A stretch of DNA of 64,000 nt from Noviherbaspirillum malthae (GCF_015352985.1 NZ_JACYXF010000023.1:1-64000); one strand, 5' to 3'; shown: positions 8,186-16,943, counted from the stretch's first letter. Translations and numbers: made by a program. Notes: generated by a model not told the origin, from the letters alone.

Positions 8186-9352
8186 TCAAGACCGCTCTTC
8201 GTCGCGGCCGCCCTCACCCCAGCCCTCTCCCGCCTGCGGGAGAGGGAGCGGAATACGTTCAGCTACCTGCGCCAGCGCCCAGGTCACATGTTCGCGCACC
8301 ATCCCGGATGGATCGTTCTCGCGCGTCTTCAAGGCAGCGATCAAGGCTTCCGACTCCGGGGCGCCGCGCAAATCCCGCAAGCCATTGCCCAGGCCGACCG
8401 CCAGGTTGCGCAGCCAGCGCTCATGTCCGATGCGCCGTATCGGACTGCCTTCCAGCCGGCGGTTGAAGTCGTCCTCGGTCCAGGCGAACAGCTCGACCAG
8501 GGTCGGCGCATCGAGGCCGTTGCGAACGTCGAAATCCGCCAGTACGGACCGCTGCGCGAACTTGTTCCAGGGGCAGACCAGCTGGCATTCGTCGCAGCCG
8601 TAGACGCGGTTGCCGATCAGCGGCCGCAGCTCGACGGGAATGCTGCCCTTGAGCTCGATGGTCAGATAGGAAATGCAGCGCCGAGCATCGAGCCGGTAGG
8701 GTCCGAGGATGGCCTGCGTCGGACAGCTGTCGATGCAGGCATGGCATTGTCCGCAATGTCCGCTGGCCGGTTCATCCACCGGCAGCGGCAGGTCGGTGTA
8801 CAGCTCGCCGAGGAAAAACATCGATCCTGCTTCGCGGTTGAGGAGCAGCGTATGCTTGCCGCGCCAGCCGATGCCCGACTTTTCGGCCAGCGCGACTTCC
8901 ATCACCGGCGCAGAATCGGTGAAGACCCGGTAGCCGAAGTCGCCGACCTCGGCGCGGATGCGCTCGGCCAGCTGCTGCAGCCGGGCGCGCAGGACCTTGT
9001 GATAATCGCGGCCGCGCGCGTAGACGGAGATGACCGCAGCCTGCGGATCGCGGGCGCGCGTTTCTTCGGTAACGCGCCACCCCTCTTCGGCATCGCGCGG
9101 AAGGTAATCCATCCGCGCCGTGATGACGCGGATCGTGCCGGGAACCAGCTCCGCCGGGCGGGCGCGCTTCATTCCGTGGGCTGCCATATAATCCATCTCG
9201 CCATGGTGCCCTGCGTCCAGCCAGGCTTGCAGGCCGGCCTCATGCCTTGACAGATCGATATCGGCAATGCCGATCTCCGCAAAGCCGAGTTCGCGCCCCC
9301 ATGCCTTGATAGCGAGGGCCAGCGTGGTCAAATTGTCATTGGAAACTGTCAT
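8186..9352 (-). CDS. queG: tRNA epoxyqueuosine(34) reductase QueG
   Basis: The 388-residue protein reduces epoxyqueuosine to queuosine at the wobble base of Asp, Asn, His and Tyr tRNAs, a cobalamin-dependent reaction. Two ferredoxin-like 4Fe-4S motifs are visible, CGQCHACIDSCP (about residues 199-210) and CDECQLVCP (about 250-258), after an N-terminal DUF1730-type domain. The natural end of the family is around EHVTWALAQ. The last 20 or so residues, PLPLPQAGEGWGEGG and onwards, are encoded by a palindromic repeat (8206-8250), so the reading frame has probably been extended by a repeat element. Other queuosine genes queA and tgt are 53 kb away. It is divergent from tsaE. Confidence 0.93.
   Translation of the reverse strand: MTVSNDNLTTLALAIKAWGRELGFAEIGIADIDLSRHEAGLQAWLDAGHHGEMDYMAAHGMKRARPAELVPGTIRVITARMDYLPRDAEEGWRVTEETRARDPQAAVISVYARGRDYHKVLRARLQQLAERIRAEVGDFGYRVFTDSAPVMEVALAEKSGIGWRGKHTLLLNREAGSMFFLGELYTDLPLPVDEPASGHCGQCHACIDSCPTQAILGPYRLDARRCISYLTIELKGSIPVELRPLIGNRVYGCDECQLVCPWNKFAQRSVLADFDVRNGLDAPTLVELFAWTEDDFNRRLEGSPIRRIGHERWLRNLAVGLGNGLRDLRGAPESEALIAALKTRENDPSGMVREHVTWALAQVAERIPLPLPQAGEGWGEGGRDEERS
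8206..8250. repeat. REP-like palindrome inside the 3' end of queG
   Basis: A perfect 11-bp inverted repeat, CCCTCTCCCGC (8223-8233) and GCGGGAGAGGG (8236-8246) with a 2-base loop, preceded by CCCTCACCCCAG. This is the common extragenic palindrome type of Burkholderiales and Pseudomonas. It is read in frame as the C-terminal tail of QueG and may also act as a transcription end for the converging genes. Confidence 0.75.
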
Positions 9353-9458
9353 GGCTATGGCATTTCCCGGCCGCTCCGCATCGCATGCGGGCCGGCCGGG
9401 AAACAGAATGGCGTCCAGGCGCCGTGTTCCAGCACCTTCAAAGAAGCCATTTTACGAG

Positions 9459-9944
9459 ATGCAGCAATTTCAGACTCATTTACGCGACGAAGCCGACACC
9501 ATCGCGCTCGGCAAGGCCCTCGCCCGGGTGCTGGCGCCGGGACTCACCATCTATCTGCATGGCGACCTCGGCGCGGGCAAGACCGCGCTCACCCGGGCCA
9601 CGCTGCAGGCTGCCGGCCATGCCGGCAACGTCAAGAGCCCGACCTACACGCTGGCCGAACCTTATACCGTCAAGATTGCCGGAGCCCCGGTGGAAGTGAT
9701 TCATTTCGACCTGTACCGTCTCGCCAGTCCCGAGGAATTCCTCGATGCGGGCTTCCGCGAATACTTCAACGCAGAGTCGATCTGCATCATAGAATGGCCG
9801 GAAAAAGCCGAGGGAGTGTTGCCCTCGCCAGACATCAACATGCATTTGAGCATTTCCGGCAATGGTCGTGATATAAAATGTGAGGCCTTGTCCGTCCAGG
9901 GTACTCAATGTCTCGATCGTCTGAAATTAGCGCTGAACTTGTAA
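9459..9944 (+). CDS. tsaE: tRNA threonylcarbamoyladenosine biosynthesis ATPase TsaE
   Basis: A 161-residue P-loop protein. The Walker A motif HGDLGAGKTAL is at about residues 34-44, followed by the family motifs SPTYTLAEPY and IHFDLYRL, and IIEWPEKAE. TsaE powers the TsaB-TsaD-TsaE complex that installs t6A at position 37 of ANN-decoding tRNAs. The ATG at 9459 is chosen because the sequence from MQQFQTHL matches the normal start; the frame is open back to 9267, but that part overlaps the queG promoter. The ribosome binding site is weak (ACGAG). The end overlaps amiC by 37 bases, a tsaE-amiC pairing common in proteobacteria. Confidence 0.93.
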   Translation: MQQFQTHLRDEADTIALGKALARVLAPGLTIYLHGDLGAGKTALTRATLQAAGHAGNVKSPTYTLAEPYTVKIAGAPVEVIHFDLYRLASPEEFLDAGFREYFNAESICIIEWPEKAEGVLPSPDINMHLSISGNGRDIKCEALSVQGTQCLDRLKLALNL

Positions 9945-11311
9945 CTTCCTCCGCGAAGTCCAGACGCCGCCGCACCGTTCTGAAGGCCGGCGGCACCCTT
10001 CTCCTCTCCGTCTTCTCGTCCTTGCCCGCCCGCGCCGCCCAGATCATGGCGGTACGCGTCTGGCCCGCCGAGGACTACACGCGCGTCACGCTGGAGAACG
10101 ACACCAACCTGAAAACCAGCCACTTCATCGTCAAGGATCCGGAGCGGCTGGTGGTCGACATCGAGGGTCTGGAGCTCAATCCCACCCTCAAGCAGCTGGT
10201 GGCCAAGATCCAGTCGAACGACCCGTACATCAAGCAGGTGCGCGTCGGCCAGAACCGGCCGAACGTGGTGCGCCTGGTGTTCGACCTGAAGGAAGAAGTC
10301 AATCCCCAGGTCTTTACCCTGGCCCCCGTCGGCGAATACAAGCACCGCCTGATCTTCGACCTGTATCCGGTCAATCCCGTCGATCCGATCGCGGCCCTGA
10401 TCAACAAGGGCGAATGGTCGCGCGAGAAACCGGTGGAAAGCGTGCCGCCATTGGCCCAGGCCGGACCGGAACCCAAGCCGGCTGCGCCCGCGGCGCCTCC
10501 TCTGCCAAGCCTTCCCTCCGTTCCGCCGGTACAGGCGCAGCCCGAGCTGAAGCCGCCGAAGGCCGAGGCTAATGAAGAACCGTCAAGGCCTGCCACGCTC
10601 ACCCGCATGATCACCATCGCCCTCGACCCCGGTCACGGCGGCGAAGACCCCGGTGCGCTGGGACGCGGGGGCAGCAAGGAAAAGGACGTGGTGCTGGAGA
10701 TTGCCAAGCGCCTGAAAGCCAAGATCGAGACCCAGCCCAACATGCGCGTCATGCTCACGCGCGACGGCGACTTCTTCGTGCCGCTCAATATGCGGGTGCA
10801 GAAGGCGCGCAAGGTGCAAGCCGACCTGTTCGTCTCCATCCATGCCGACGCCTGGGTGGAACCGACCGCGCGCGGCTCGTCCGTCTTCGTGCTGTCGGAA
10901 AAAGGGGCTTCATCCACCGCCGCCCGCTGGCTGGCGAACAAGGAAAATGCCGCCGACCTGATCGGCGGCGTCAATATCAAGTCGCACGACCGGCAGCTGG
11001 CCAGCGTGCTGCTCGACCTGTCGACGACCGCGCAGATCAACGACAGCCTCAAGCTGGGCAAGGCGGTGCTGACGGAAATCGGCGGCATCAACCGGCTGCA
11101 CAAGCCGGCGGTCGAACAGGCCGGCTTTGCCGTGCTGAAGGCGCCCGACATCCCCAGCATCCTGATCGAGACCGCCTTCATCTCCAATCCCGAGGAAGAA
11201 GCCAAGCTGGGCGACGACAAGTATCAGGACCAGATGGCCAATGCCGTGCTGCGCGGCATCCAGAAGTATTTCGCCCGCAATCCGCCGCTGGCCAAGAACC
11301 GCATGACCTGA
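9908..11311 (+). CDS. amiC: N-acetylmuramoyl-L-alanine amidase, AmiC type
   Basis: A 467-residue periplasmic cell-wall hydrolase that cuts the stem peptide from septal peptidoglycan. It has a Tat-like signal peptide (four arginines RRRRTVLKAGG at about residues 18-28, then a hydrophobic stretch ending ARA), an AMIN domain (about 45-150) for septal localisation, a Pro/Ala-rich linker (about 175-225) and an amidase_3 catalytic domain. Zinc ligands are visible: His243 in DPGHGGEDPG, a Glu about 15-20 residues on, and His in FVSIHADA; the catalytic Glu is in ILIETAFISN. The ATG has AGGG upstream and lies inside tsaE, indicating translational coupling. Confidence 0.93.
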   Translation: MSRSSEISAELVTSSAKSRRRRTVLKAGGTLLLSVFSSLPARAAQIMAVRVWPAEDYTRVTLENDTNLKTSHFIVKDPERLVVDIEGLELNPTLKQLVAKIQSNDPYIKQVRVGQNRPNVVRLVFDLKEEVNPQVFTLAPVGEYKHRLIFDLYPVNPVDPIAALINKGEWSREKPVESVPPLAQAGPEPKPAAPAAPPLPSLPSVPPVQAQPELKPPKAEANEEPSRPATLTRMITIALDPGHGGEDPGALGRGGSKEKDVVLEIAKRLKAKIETQPNMRVMLTRDGDFFVPLNMRVQKARKVQADLFVSIHADAWVEPTARGSSVFVLSEKGASSTAARWLANKENAADLIGGVNIKSHDRQLASVLLDLSTTAQINDSLKLGKAVLTEIGGINRLHKPAVEQAGFAVLKAPDIPSILIETAFISNPEEEAKLGDDKYQDQMANAVLRGIQKYFARNPPLAKNRMT

Positions 11312-11325
11312 TCGGCAGCTTCCTT

Positions 11326-11362
11326 CGCCTGGATGCAGGGGCATCGCTCCCGCATCCAGGCG
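11326..11362. terminator. Hairpin after amiC
   Basis: An 11-bp perfect inverted repeat, CGCCTGGATGC and GCATCCAGGCG, with a loop of about 15 bases, lies 14 bases past the amiC stop. There is no T-run, so it may be a weak or factor-assisted terminator. Confidence 0.45.
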
Positions 11363-11536
11363 GTTTCCCGCATTACCTTCAAACATCCGCACCGAAGTGC
11401 CCAACTGCCGGCTTGAGGCTTGCCCGCGCATCAAAACAGTCGCTATCCCAAATCAAATCTGCTACTCTTTATTGCAACAAGGCAATTAAATGCCTCGTCG
11501 CCGCGTTTTCGATGCATCCTCAGATAAGGATCGATC

Positions 11537-12031
11537 ATGATGCAAGCCACCACTACGGAATCCAGCCAGACCGCCATGTCGGCACATGAATTCCTGGCCT
11601 TCACTTTGGGCAAGGAAGAGTACGGCATCCATATTCTCAAGGTGCAGGAACTGCGCGGATACGAAGCGCCGACCCGCATCGCCAATGCGCCTGCCTTCAT
11701 CAAGGGGGTCGTCAACCTGCGCGGCATCATCGTGCCGATCGTCGACATGCGCATCAAGTTCAATCTCGGCACGCCGACCTACGACCAGTTCACCGTCGTC
11801 ATCATCCTGAACATCGGAGGGCGCGTGATGGGCATGGTGGTCGACAGCGTCTCGGATGTGATCACCCTGTCGCCGGAACAGGTCAAGCCGGCTCCTGAGA
11901 TGGGCACCGCCCTGAATACCGACCACCTGATCGGTCTCGGCACCATCGACGAGCGCATGCTCATCCTCGTGGACATCGACAAGCTCATGTCCAGCGCGGA
12001 ACTGGGGCTGATGGAAGAAATCACCGCCTGA
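11537..12031 (+). CDS. cheW: Chemotaxis coupling protein CheW
   Basis: A 164-residue protein with the CheW SH3-like fold: FLAFTLGKEEYGI, a VQELRG strand, the receptor and kinase interface motif GVVNLRGIIVPIVDMR (about residues 55-70) and GMVVDSVSDV. CheW links methyl-accepting receptors to the CheA kinase. No cheA, receptor or flagellar genes are near, so this is a stand-alone copy that may serve a receptor array encoded elsewhere or a second array. The ATG at 11537 has AAGGATCG upstream; a second ATG follows directly. It has its own upstream region of 225 bases and is followed by a hairpin. Confidence 0.92.
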   Translation: MMQATTTESSQTAMSAHEFLAFTLGKEEYGIHILKVQELRGYEAPTRIANAPAFIKGVVNLRGIIVPIVDMRIKFNLGTPTYDQFTVVIILNIGGRVMGMVVDSVSDVITLSPEQVKPAPEMGTALNTDHLIGLGTIDERMLILVDIDKLMSSAELGLMEEITA

Positions 12032-12057
12032 TTCCTGTCTCCCTTTCAAGCCTTCCT

Positions 12058-12085
12058 CCTGCCGCAAGCGGCTGATTGCGGCAGG
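12058..12085. terminator. Hairpin after cheW
   Basis: A perfect 10-bp stem, CCTGCCGCAA and TTGCGGCAGG, with an 8-base loop, 26 bases after the cheW stop. The 3' flank is GAAAG rather than a T-run. Confidence 0.45.
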
Positions 12086-12140
12086 GAAAGTCCGTCCCTG
12101 CGTCTGGCTGGCCCGCCCGGAAAGCAATCGGGCGCGACGG

Positions 12141-12146
12141 TATAAT
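12141..12146 (+). promoter_or_regulatory. Putative -10 box of mutL
   Basis: A perfect TATAAT ends only 6 bases before the mutL ATG at 12153, so transcription would start at or very near the start codon. No good -35 hexamer is seen at the usual distance. Confidence 0.45.
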
Positions 12147-12152
12147 TTCGCA

Positions 12153-14081
12153 ATGAATGCCCCGCACACCCCGCCCCGCCCGATCCAGGCGCTTCCCGAC
12201 CAGCTGATATCGCAGATCGCCGCCGGCGAGGTGGTCGACCGTCCTGCTGCCGTCGTCAAGGAACTGCTGGAAAACGCGCTCGATGCGGGCGCGACGCAAG
12301 TCACCATACGGCTCGAGGAAGGCGGCGTGAAGCGCATTGCCATCACCGACAACGGGCGCGGCATTCCTCCGGACCAGATGCCGCTGGCGCTGGCCAGGCA
12401 TGCAACTTCCAAGATTGCGTCGCTGGCCGATCTCGAGAACGTCGGCACGCTCGGCTTTCGCGGCGAAGCGCTGGCCTCGATCGCCTCGGTGGCGCAGGTC
12501 ACGCTGACTTCGCGCACCGCCGATGCGCCCCATGCCTGGGAAATTTCGGGCAGCCAGGCCGGCCAGGTGACGCCTTCTTCCGGCGCCCTCGGCACCACGG
12601 TCGACGTGCGCGACCTGTACTACAACACGCCTGCGCGCCGCAAGTTCCTGAAATCCGACCAGACCGAATACGGCCACTGCGCCGAGGTAGTCCGCCGCAT
12701 TGCGCTGTCGCGCCCGGATGTCGCCTTCTCGCTCTCGCACAACGGCAAGACGGTCGATCACTGGAACGTCAGCGAAATCGAGAAGCGCAGCGCGATGATC
12801 CTGGGCGGTGAATTCGCCACCGCCCGCCTGCCGCTCGACGAAAATTCCGGCCAGCTGCGCCTGCACGGCTTCGTCGGCTTGCCGACCGCGTCCAAGGCCC
12901 GTGCAGACGGCCAGTACTTCTATGTCAACGGCCGCTTCGTGCGCGACAAGCTGCTCGCCCACGCGGTGCGCGCCGCGTATCAGGACGTGCTGCACGGCGA
13001 CCGCTATCCCTGCTATGTGCTCAGCCTGGAGCTCGACCCGGCGCTGGTGGACGTCAATGTCCATCCGTCGAAGATTGAAGTCCGCTTCCGCGACGGCCGC
13101 GCGGTGCACCAGTTCATCTTTCATGCGGTCAGCCGCGCGCTCGCGCAAACCTCCGCGACTTCGCACGGCGCCGCTCCGGCGCCGGTGACGGCAACCACCG
13201 GCGTGCTGCCCTGGCTGCGCGAGCAGAAGCAGACCGAATTCAGCATGCCGTTCGCCACGGGCAACGGTGGTAGTGGCGGCAGCAGCGGCGTGGCGCAATC
13301 AACCGCGGCCTATGGCGCCTTGTTCGCGCAGTCAGCTCCGCGGGAGGCTGCCATACCTGCCGGCGCGGGTTTGTCGCCGGCCAGCGGACCCTCGGCGCTG
13401 TTCGCCGCGACGGACACCGCATCACCCTACCAGGCGCAGGTCCAGGAACGGGCAAGCTTCCTGTCTGCGACGCCTTCACAATCCCTGCCCGAGCATGAGT
13501 TTCCGTTAGGCTTTGCGCTGGCCCAGCTGCACGGCATCTACATCCTTGCACAGAACAGGAAGGGGCTGGTGCTGGTCGACATGCATGCCGCGCACGAGCG
13601 CATCCTGTACGAGCAGCTGAAGAATGCGCTCGATGCCGATGCGCTGCAGATCCAGCCCCTGCTGATTCCGGTCAGCTTCTACGCCGATCCGGTCGAAGTC
13701 GGCACGGTGCAGGAAAACCGGGACGCCCTGCAGGCTCTCGGCTTCGACATCAGCGCGCTGTCGCCGACCACGCTGGCCGTGCGCGCGATTCCCGCGCTGC
13801 TCAAGAACGCCGATGCGCAGTCGCTGGCGCGCGACGTGCTGCGTGACATCCATGAATTCGGCGGCTCGCGCGTGCTGGTCGAACGCCGCAACGAAATGCT
13901 CGGCACCCTGGCCTGCCATACCGCCGTGCGCGCCAACCGCACGCTGACCATACCGGAAATGAATGCGCTGCTGCGCCAGATGGAAGCCACCGAACGCGCC
14001 GATCAGTGCAATCACGGCCGGCCCACCTGGGTGCAGCTTGCGCTGTCCGATCTCGACAAGCTTTTCCTGCGCGGGCAGTAA
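12153..14081 (+). CDS. mutL: DNA mismatch repair protein MutL
   Basis: A 642-residue mismatch repair ATPase that couples MutS mismatch recognition to downstream nicking and unwinding. The N-terminal GHKL ATPase has all motifs: KELLENALDAGA, ITDNGRGI, RHATSK and TLGFRGEAL (about residues 35-110). A transducer domain with DVNVHPSKIEVRF follows (about 300), then a variable Ala/Ser-rich linker (about 330-450) and the C-terminal dimerisation domain, with DMHAAHERILYEQL and an acid-poor end LACHTAVRA. The linker is of ordinary type. The start codon lacks a clear ribosome binding site and sits just after a TATAAT. Confidence 0.96.
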   Translation: MNAPHTPPRPIQALPDQLISQIAAGEVVDRPAAVVKELLENALDAGATQVTIRLEEGGVKRIAITDNGRGIPPDQMPLALARHATSKIASLADLENVGTLGFRGEALASIASVAQVTLTSRTADAPHAWEISGSQAGQVTPSSGALGTTVDVRDLYYNTPARRKFLKSDQTEYGHCAEVVRRIALSRPDVAFSLSHNGKTVDHWNVSEIEKRSAMILGGEFATARLPLDENSGQLRLHGFVGLPTASKARADGQYFYVNGRFVRDKLLAHAVRAAYQDVLHGDRYPCYVLSLELDPALVDVNVHPSKIEVRFRDGRAVHQFIFHAVSRALAQTSATSHGAAPAPVTATTGVLPWLREQKQTEFSMPFATGNGGSGGSSGVAQSTAAYGALFAQSAPREAAIPAGAGLSPASGPSALFAATDTASPYQAQVQERASFLSATPSQSLPEHEFPLGFALAQLHGIYILAQNRKGLVLVDMHAAHERILYEQLKNALDADALQIQPLLIPVSFYADPVEVGTVQENRDALQALGFDISALSPTTLAVRAIPALLKNADAQSLARDVLRDIHEFGGSRVLVERRNEMLGTLACHTAVRANRTLTIPEMNALLRQMEATERADQCNHGRPTWVQLALSDLDKLFLRGQ

Positions 14082-14086
14082 TAACC

Positions 14087-15301
14087 TTGGACAACCGAAC
14101 CCTACCGCTTGCGCAGTTCGCGCATGTTCCGCTGATGCCGCTGATCATTGCCTTCATGATGCTGCAGCCGCTGTCGACCGACCTCTACCTCGCTTCCCTG
14201 CCCAGCCTCGCATCCACCTTCGAGGTGCCGGCATCGACGGTGCAGCTCACGCTGTCGCTGTTCGTGATCGGCTTCGGCGCCGCCCAGCTCATCATCGGGC
14301 CGCTGTCAGACCGCTTCGGCCGGCGGCCGGTCCTGCTCTGCGGCCTGCTCCTGTACATGCTGGCCAGCGCGCTGTGCGCATTGGCGCCGTCGATCGCCCT
14401 GCTGATCGCGGCCCGTTTCCTGCAGGCGCTCGGCTGCTGCGCCGCGGTCATCATCGCACGCGCCATCGTGCGCGACGCCTATGCGCCCGAACACAGCGCC
14501 CGCGTCGTGGCGGCCGCCAGCACCTGGCTGTCGTTCGCCCCGCTGCTCGGCCCCATCCTCGGCTCCTACCTGCAGGTCACGTTCGGCTGGCGCGCCGCCT
14601 TCGTCACCCTCGGCCTGCTTTCCACGCTGGTGATGGCGGTGAGCGTCTGGCGGCTTCCGGAAACCAACATGCACCGCAATCCGCGCGCAACCGAACTCTC
14701 CGGCCTGATGGCCAACTACCGCATCGTGCTCGGCTCGCGCGAGTTCTGGGCGCATGCGCTGCCGGGCGCGCTGTCCTACGGCGCCATCTTTGCCTTCATA
14801 TCGGGCTCCTCCTTCGTGCTGATCCGCGTGCTGAACGTGCCGACCGCCTGGTTCGGCTACTGCTTTGCCTTCGGCGTGAGCGGCTACCTGAGCGGCACCA
14901 TCGTCTGCCGCCGCCTCCTGCCGCGCATCGGCGTCCACCGCGCCTTCCGCATCGGCAGCGCACTGTCCCTGATCACCGGCATCTTCTTCCTGGCGCTTGT
15001 CGGCACCGGCATTGCGCATTGGGGACTGATGCTGGCCGCCATGTTCCTGACCATGCTCGCCCACGGCATCAACTTCCCGATTGCACAGTCGGGCGCCGTC
15101 TCGCCGTTCCCACAGCAGGCAGGCACCGCGGCCGGGCTGATGGGCGCGCTCTACATGAGCATCGCGTTTGCAGTCGGCACGGTCGTCGCCAGCACTCTCG
15201 ACGGCACGCTGTATCCGTTGGCCATCATCGTCTGCACCCTCGGCGCGCTCATTTTCATTTCGGTCCGCGCCCTGGCTTCCAGCGCGGCGAGAACGGCATG
15301 A
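14087..15301 (+). CDS. Bcr/CflA family multidrug efflux MFS transporter
   Basis: A major facilitator with 12 predicted helices. The signature between helices 2 and 3, GPLSDRFGRRPVLL, and the motif D of the Bcr/CflA family (LLGPILGSYL ... WRAAF) are present, as is the opening MLQPLSTDLYLASLP. Members export bicyclomycin, chloramphenicol or sulfonamides, and some export cysteine; the substrate here is unknown. The start is uncertain: a frame with ATG opens at 14006 inside mutL, but a TTG at 14087 just past the mutL stop gives a 404-residue protein of family length; an ATG at 14132 is a third choice. The stop overlaps the miaA start (ATGA), implying co-translation. Confidence 0.85.
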   Translation: MDNRTLPLAQFAHVPLMPLIIAFMMLQPLSTDLYLASLPSLASTFEVPASTVQLTLSLFVIGFGAAQLIIGPLSDRFGRRPVLLCGLLLYMLASALCALAPSIALLIAARFLQALGCCAAVIIARAIVRDAYAPEHSARVVAAASTWLSFAPLLGPILGSYLQVTFGWRAAFVTLGLLSTLVMAVSVWRLPETNMHRNPRATELSGLMANYRIVLGSREFWAHALPGALSYGAIFAFISGSSFVLIRVLNVPTAWFGYCFAFGVSGYLSGTIVCRRLLPRIGVHRAFRIGSALSLITGIFFLALVGTGIAHWGLMLAAMFLTMLAHGINFPIAQSGAVSPFPQQAGTAAGLMGALYMSIAFAVGTVVASTLDGTLYPLAIIVCTLGALIFISVRALASSAARTA

Positions 15302-16269
15302 CGCGGCCCGCAGGCAAGCCGCTCGCGGTCGCCATCATGGGGCCTACCGCCTCGGGCAAGACCGCCGCCGCACTGGAGATCGCGCGCCAGATTCCTGCCG
15401 AAATCATTTCCGTCGATTCGGCTCTCGTCTACCGCGGCATGGACATCGGCACGGCAAAACCCACTGCGGCCGAGCGCGCCGCCGCGCCACATCACCTGAT
15501 CGACATTCTCGACCCGGCCGAGTCGTATTCTGTAATGCAGTTCAGGCAGGATGCAATCAGGCTGGTCGGCGAAATCGCAGCCCGCGGCAAGCTGCCGCTG
15601 CTGGTCGGCGGCACCATGCTGTACTTCAAGGTGCTGCGCGACGGCATAGACAGCCTGCCGCAGGCCGATCCGGAACTGCGTGCGCGCCTCGATGAAGACG
15701 CTGCCCGCCTCGGCGTGCCGGCCCTGCATGCCAGGCTGGCAACCATCGATCCGGAAACGGCAGCACGCCTGAAACCCAACGATTCGCAGCGCATCCAGCG
15801 CGCGCTGGAAATCCACGCGCTCACCGGGCAGCCGATGTCGCAGCTGCTCGCCCGTGCGCCGAAGGAGGACTTGCCCTTCGACTTGCTGCCGCTGTCGCTG
15901 GAGCCATCGGACCGCAGCGTGCTGCATGCCAGGATTGCAACGCGCTTCGATGCCATGCTCTCGGCGGAGGGCGGACTGCTTGACGAGGTGCGCAGGCTGA
16001 GAACAAGAGACGACCTGCATCTCGGCCTGCCCTCGATGCGCTGCGTCGGCTACCGCCAGGCCTGGGAGTATCTGGACGGCGTCTACGGTTTTGCGGAGCT
16101 GAGGGAAAAAGGCATTGCAGCGACAAGGCAGCTGGCCAAGCGCCAGATTACCTGGCTGCGCTCGATGCCGGACCGGATCATCGTTGATTGCATCGCATCC
16201 GATGCCGGTTCGCAACTATTGGAATTGACCCGCCGCGCCCTGGCGGACCGGAAAAATCCGGCCGGCTGA
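15298..16269 (+). CDS. miaA: tRNA dimethylallyltransferase MiaA
   Basis: A 323-residue enzyme that adds an isopentenyl group to A37 of tRNAs reading UNN codons. The P-loop GPTASGKT is at residues 15-22, followed by DSALVYRGMDIGTAKP, the substrate-specific DILDPAESYSV and the tRNA-binding core with RCVGYRQAWEYL and TRQLAKRQITWLR. The product is the substrate of MiaB, which is encoded at 22.6 kb. The ATG overlaps the stop of the upstream transporter. A longer frame in phase, opening at 13963, is only read-through of the transporter in another frame. Confidence 0.96.
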   Translation: MTRPAGKPLAVAIMGPTASGKTAAALEIARQIPAEIISVDSALVYRGMDIGTAKPTAAERAAAPHHLIDILDPAESYSVMQFRQDAIRLVGEIAARGKLPLLVGGTMLYFKVLRDGIDSLPQADPELRARLDEDAARLGVPALHARLATIDPETAARLKPNDSQRIQRALEIHALTGQPMSQLLARAPKEDLPFDLLPLSLEPSDRSVLHARIATRFDAMLSAEGGLLDEVRRLRTRDDLHLGLPSMRCVGYRQAWEYLDGVYGFAELREKGIAATRQLAKRQITWLRSMPDRIIVDCIASDAGSQLLELTRRALADRKNPAG

Positions 16270-16329
16270 TATTTTCCAGCCGCCCAACTTGACAGAAGTA
16301 ATCAATGTCAGCATAATTGCGGGCTTCTT

Positions 16330-16406
16330 GGTGATATAGCTCAGTTGGTTAGAGCACAGCACTCATAATGCTGGGGTCGGTGGTTCAAGTCCACCTATCA
16401 CCACCA
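16330..16406 (+). tRNA. tRNA-Met (anticodon CAT)
   Basis: A full cloverleaf of 77 bases including an encoded CCA. The acceptor stem pairs GGTGATA (16330-16336) with TATCACC (16396-16402), the D arm is GCTC/GAGC, the anticodon stem CAGCA/TGCTG encloses the loop CTCATAA, and the T arm is GGTGG TTCAAGT CCACC. The first base pair is G-C, so it is not an initiator tRNA. CAT could also be the precursor of tRNA-Ile2 (lysidine at C34), but the variable loop GGGTC and overall sequence fit elongator Met better. Confidence 0.9.
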
Positions 16407-16412
16407 GAATTC

Positions 16413-16451
16413 AAGGCGGCAAGTCGTTAATCAATGACTTGCGGCCTTTTT
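16413..16451 (+). terminator. Rho-independent terminator after the tRNA
   Basis: A stem built on GCAAGTC and GACTTGC with outer AAGGC/GGCCTT pairs and one G-G mismatch, followed by a run of T. It lies six bases after the CCA end. Confidence 0.75.
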
Positions 16452-16523
16452 GGTTTACGTTCGCTGCATACCCATCGTTCGATTCGCCTCGTCGTTGTGG
16501 TGAATCTGAACGGAAGAGCAAAA

Positions 16524-16943
16524 TCAAAGGTCAGCGCGCGATCTGGTTACGAATCCACGCATACGCGGTTCGAGCATCGCAAGCATGAGCAGCAAAACCG
16601 TTATGGCCAATATGGCATAAAGTTCTTGAGGGGAATGTGATAGCGCGAGCGGCGCACGCGGGTCGTTGTAATTTGCAGGATAGGCGGCAATCGAAAACAA
16701 AGTAAAGCCGACGCATATCGACAGCGAAACGATGAGTATCCATCGCGCGGCGAACAAGCGCAGGGTCTGTCCAATCAAAAGCAATGCTGCCCCACCACAC
16801 GCAATCCAGAAGAAGACTTGATACATGAAGAATGAACCCATCTTCATGCTCATCGTATCGACGACGTTTGCGTAACCAATGAAACAGAACACGGTAAGGA
16901 CGCTGGTCGGCAAAAGAAGCACGAGAATCAATATCCAGCGCAT
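16524..16943 (-). CDS. Small membrane protein of unknown function
   Basis: A 139-residue protein I do not recognise. It has four likely transmembrane helices (about residues 3-24, 39-60, 66-86 and 107-124), with a hydrophilic loop carrying NYNDPRAP between the last two and a basic C-terminus. AGGGGG lies a few bases before the ATG at 16943, which supports translation. Base composition is clearly richer in A and T than the flanking genes, and codon use is less biased, as is common for recently acquired genes. It lies between a tRNA gene and the end of the curli operon, and no neighbour suggests a function. Confidence 0.6.
   Translation of the reverse strand: MRWILILVLLLPTSVLTVFCFIGYANVVDTMSMKMGSFFMYQVFFWIACGGAALLLIGQTLRLFAARWILIVSLSICVGFTLFSIAAYPANYNDPRAPLALSHSPQELYAILAITVLLLMLAMLEPRMRGFVTRSRADL

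Noticed and set aside
11537..12031. Part of a chemotaxis operon
   Set aside because: No cheA, cheR, cheB, receptor or motility gene lies beside it; the flanking genes are amiC and mutL, and hairpins separate them.
13963..15297. In-frame extension of miaA upstream to 13963, giving 768 codons
   Set aside because: The extra part is the transporter gene read in another frame; the MiaA family starts right at 15298, with an ATGA overlap.
16330..16406. tRNA-Ile2 instead of tRNA-Met
   Set aside because: Both have CAT anticodons. The body and variable loop fit elongator Met better, but this is not fully excluded.
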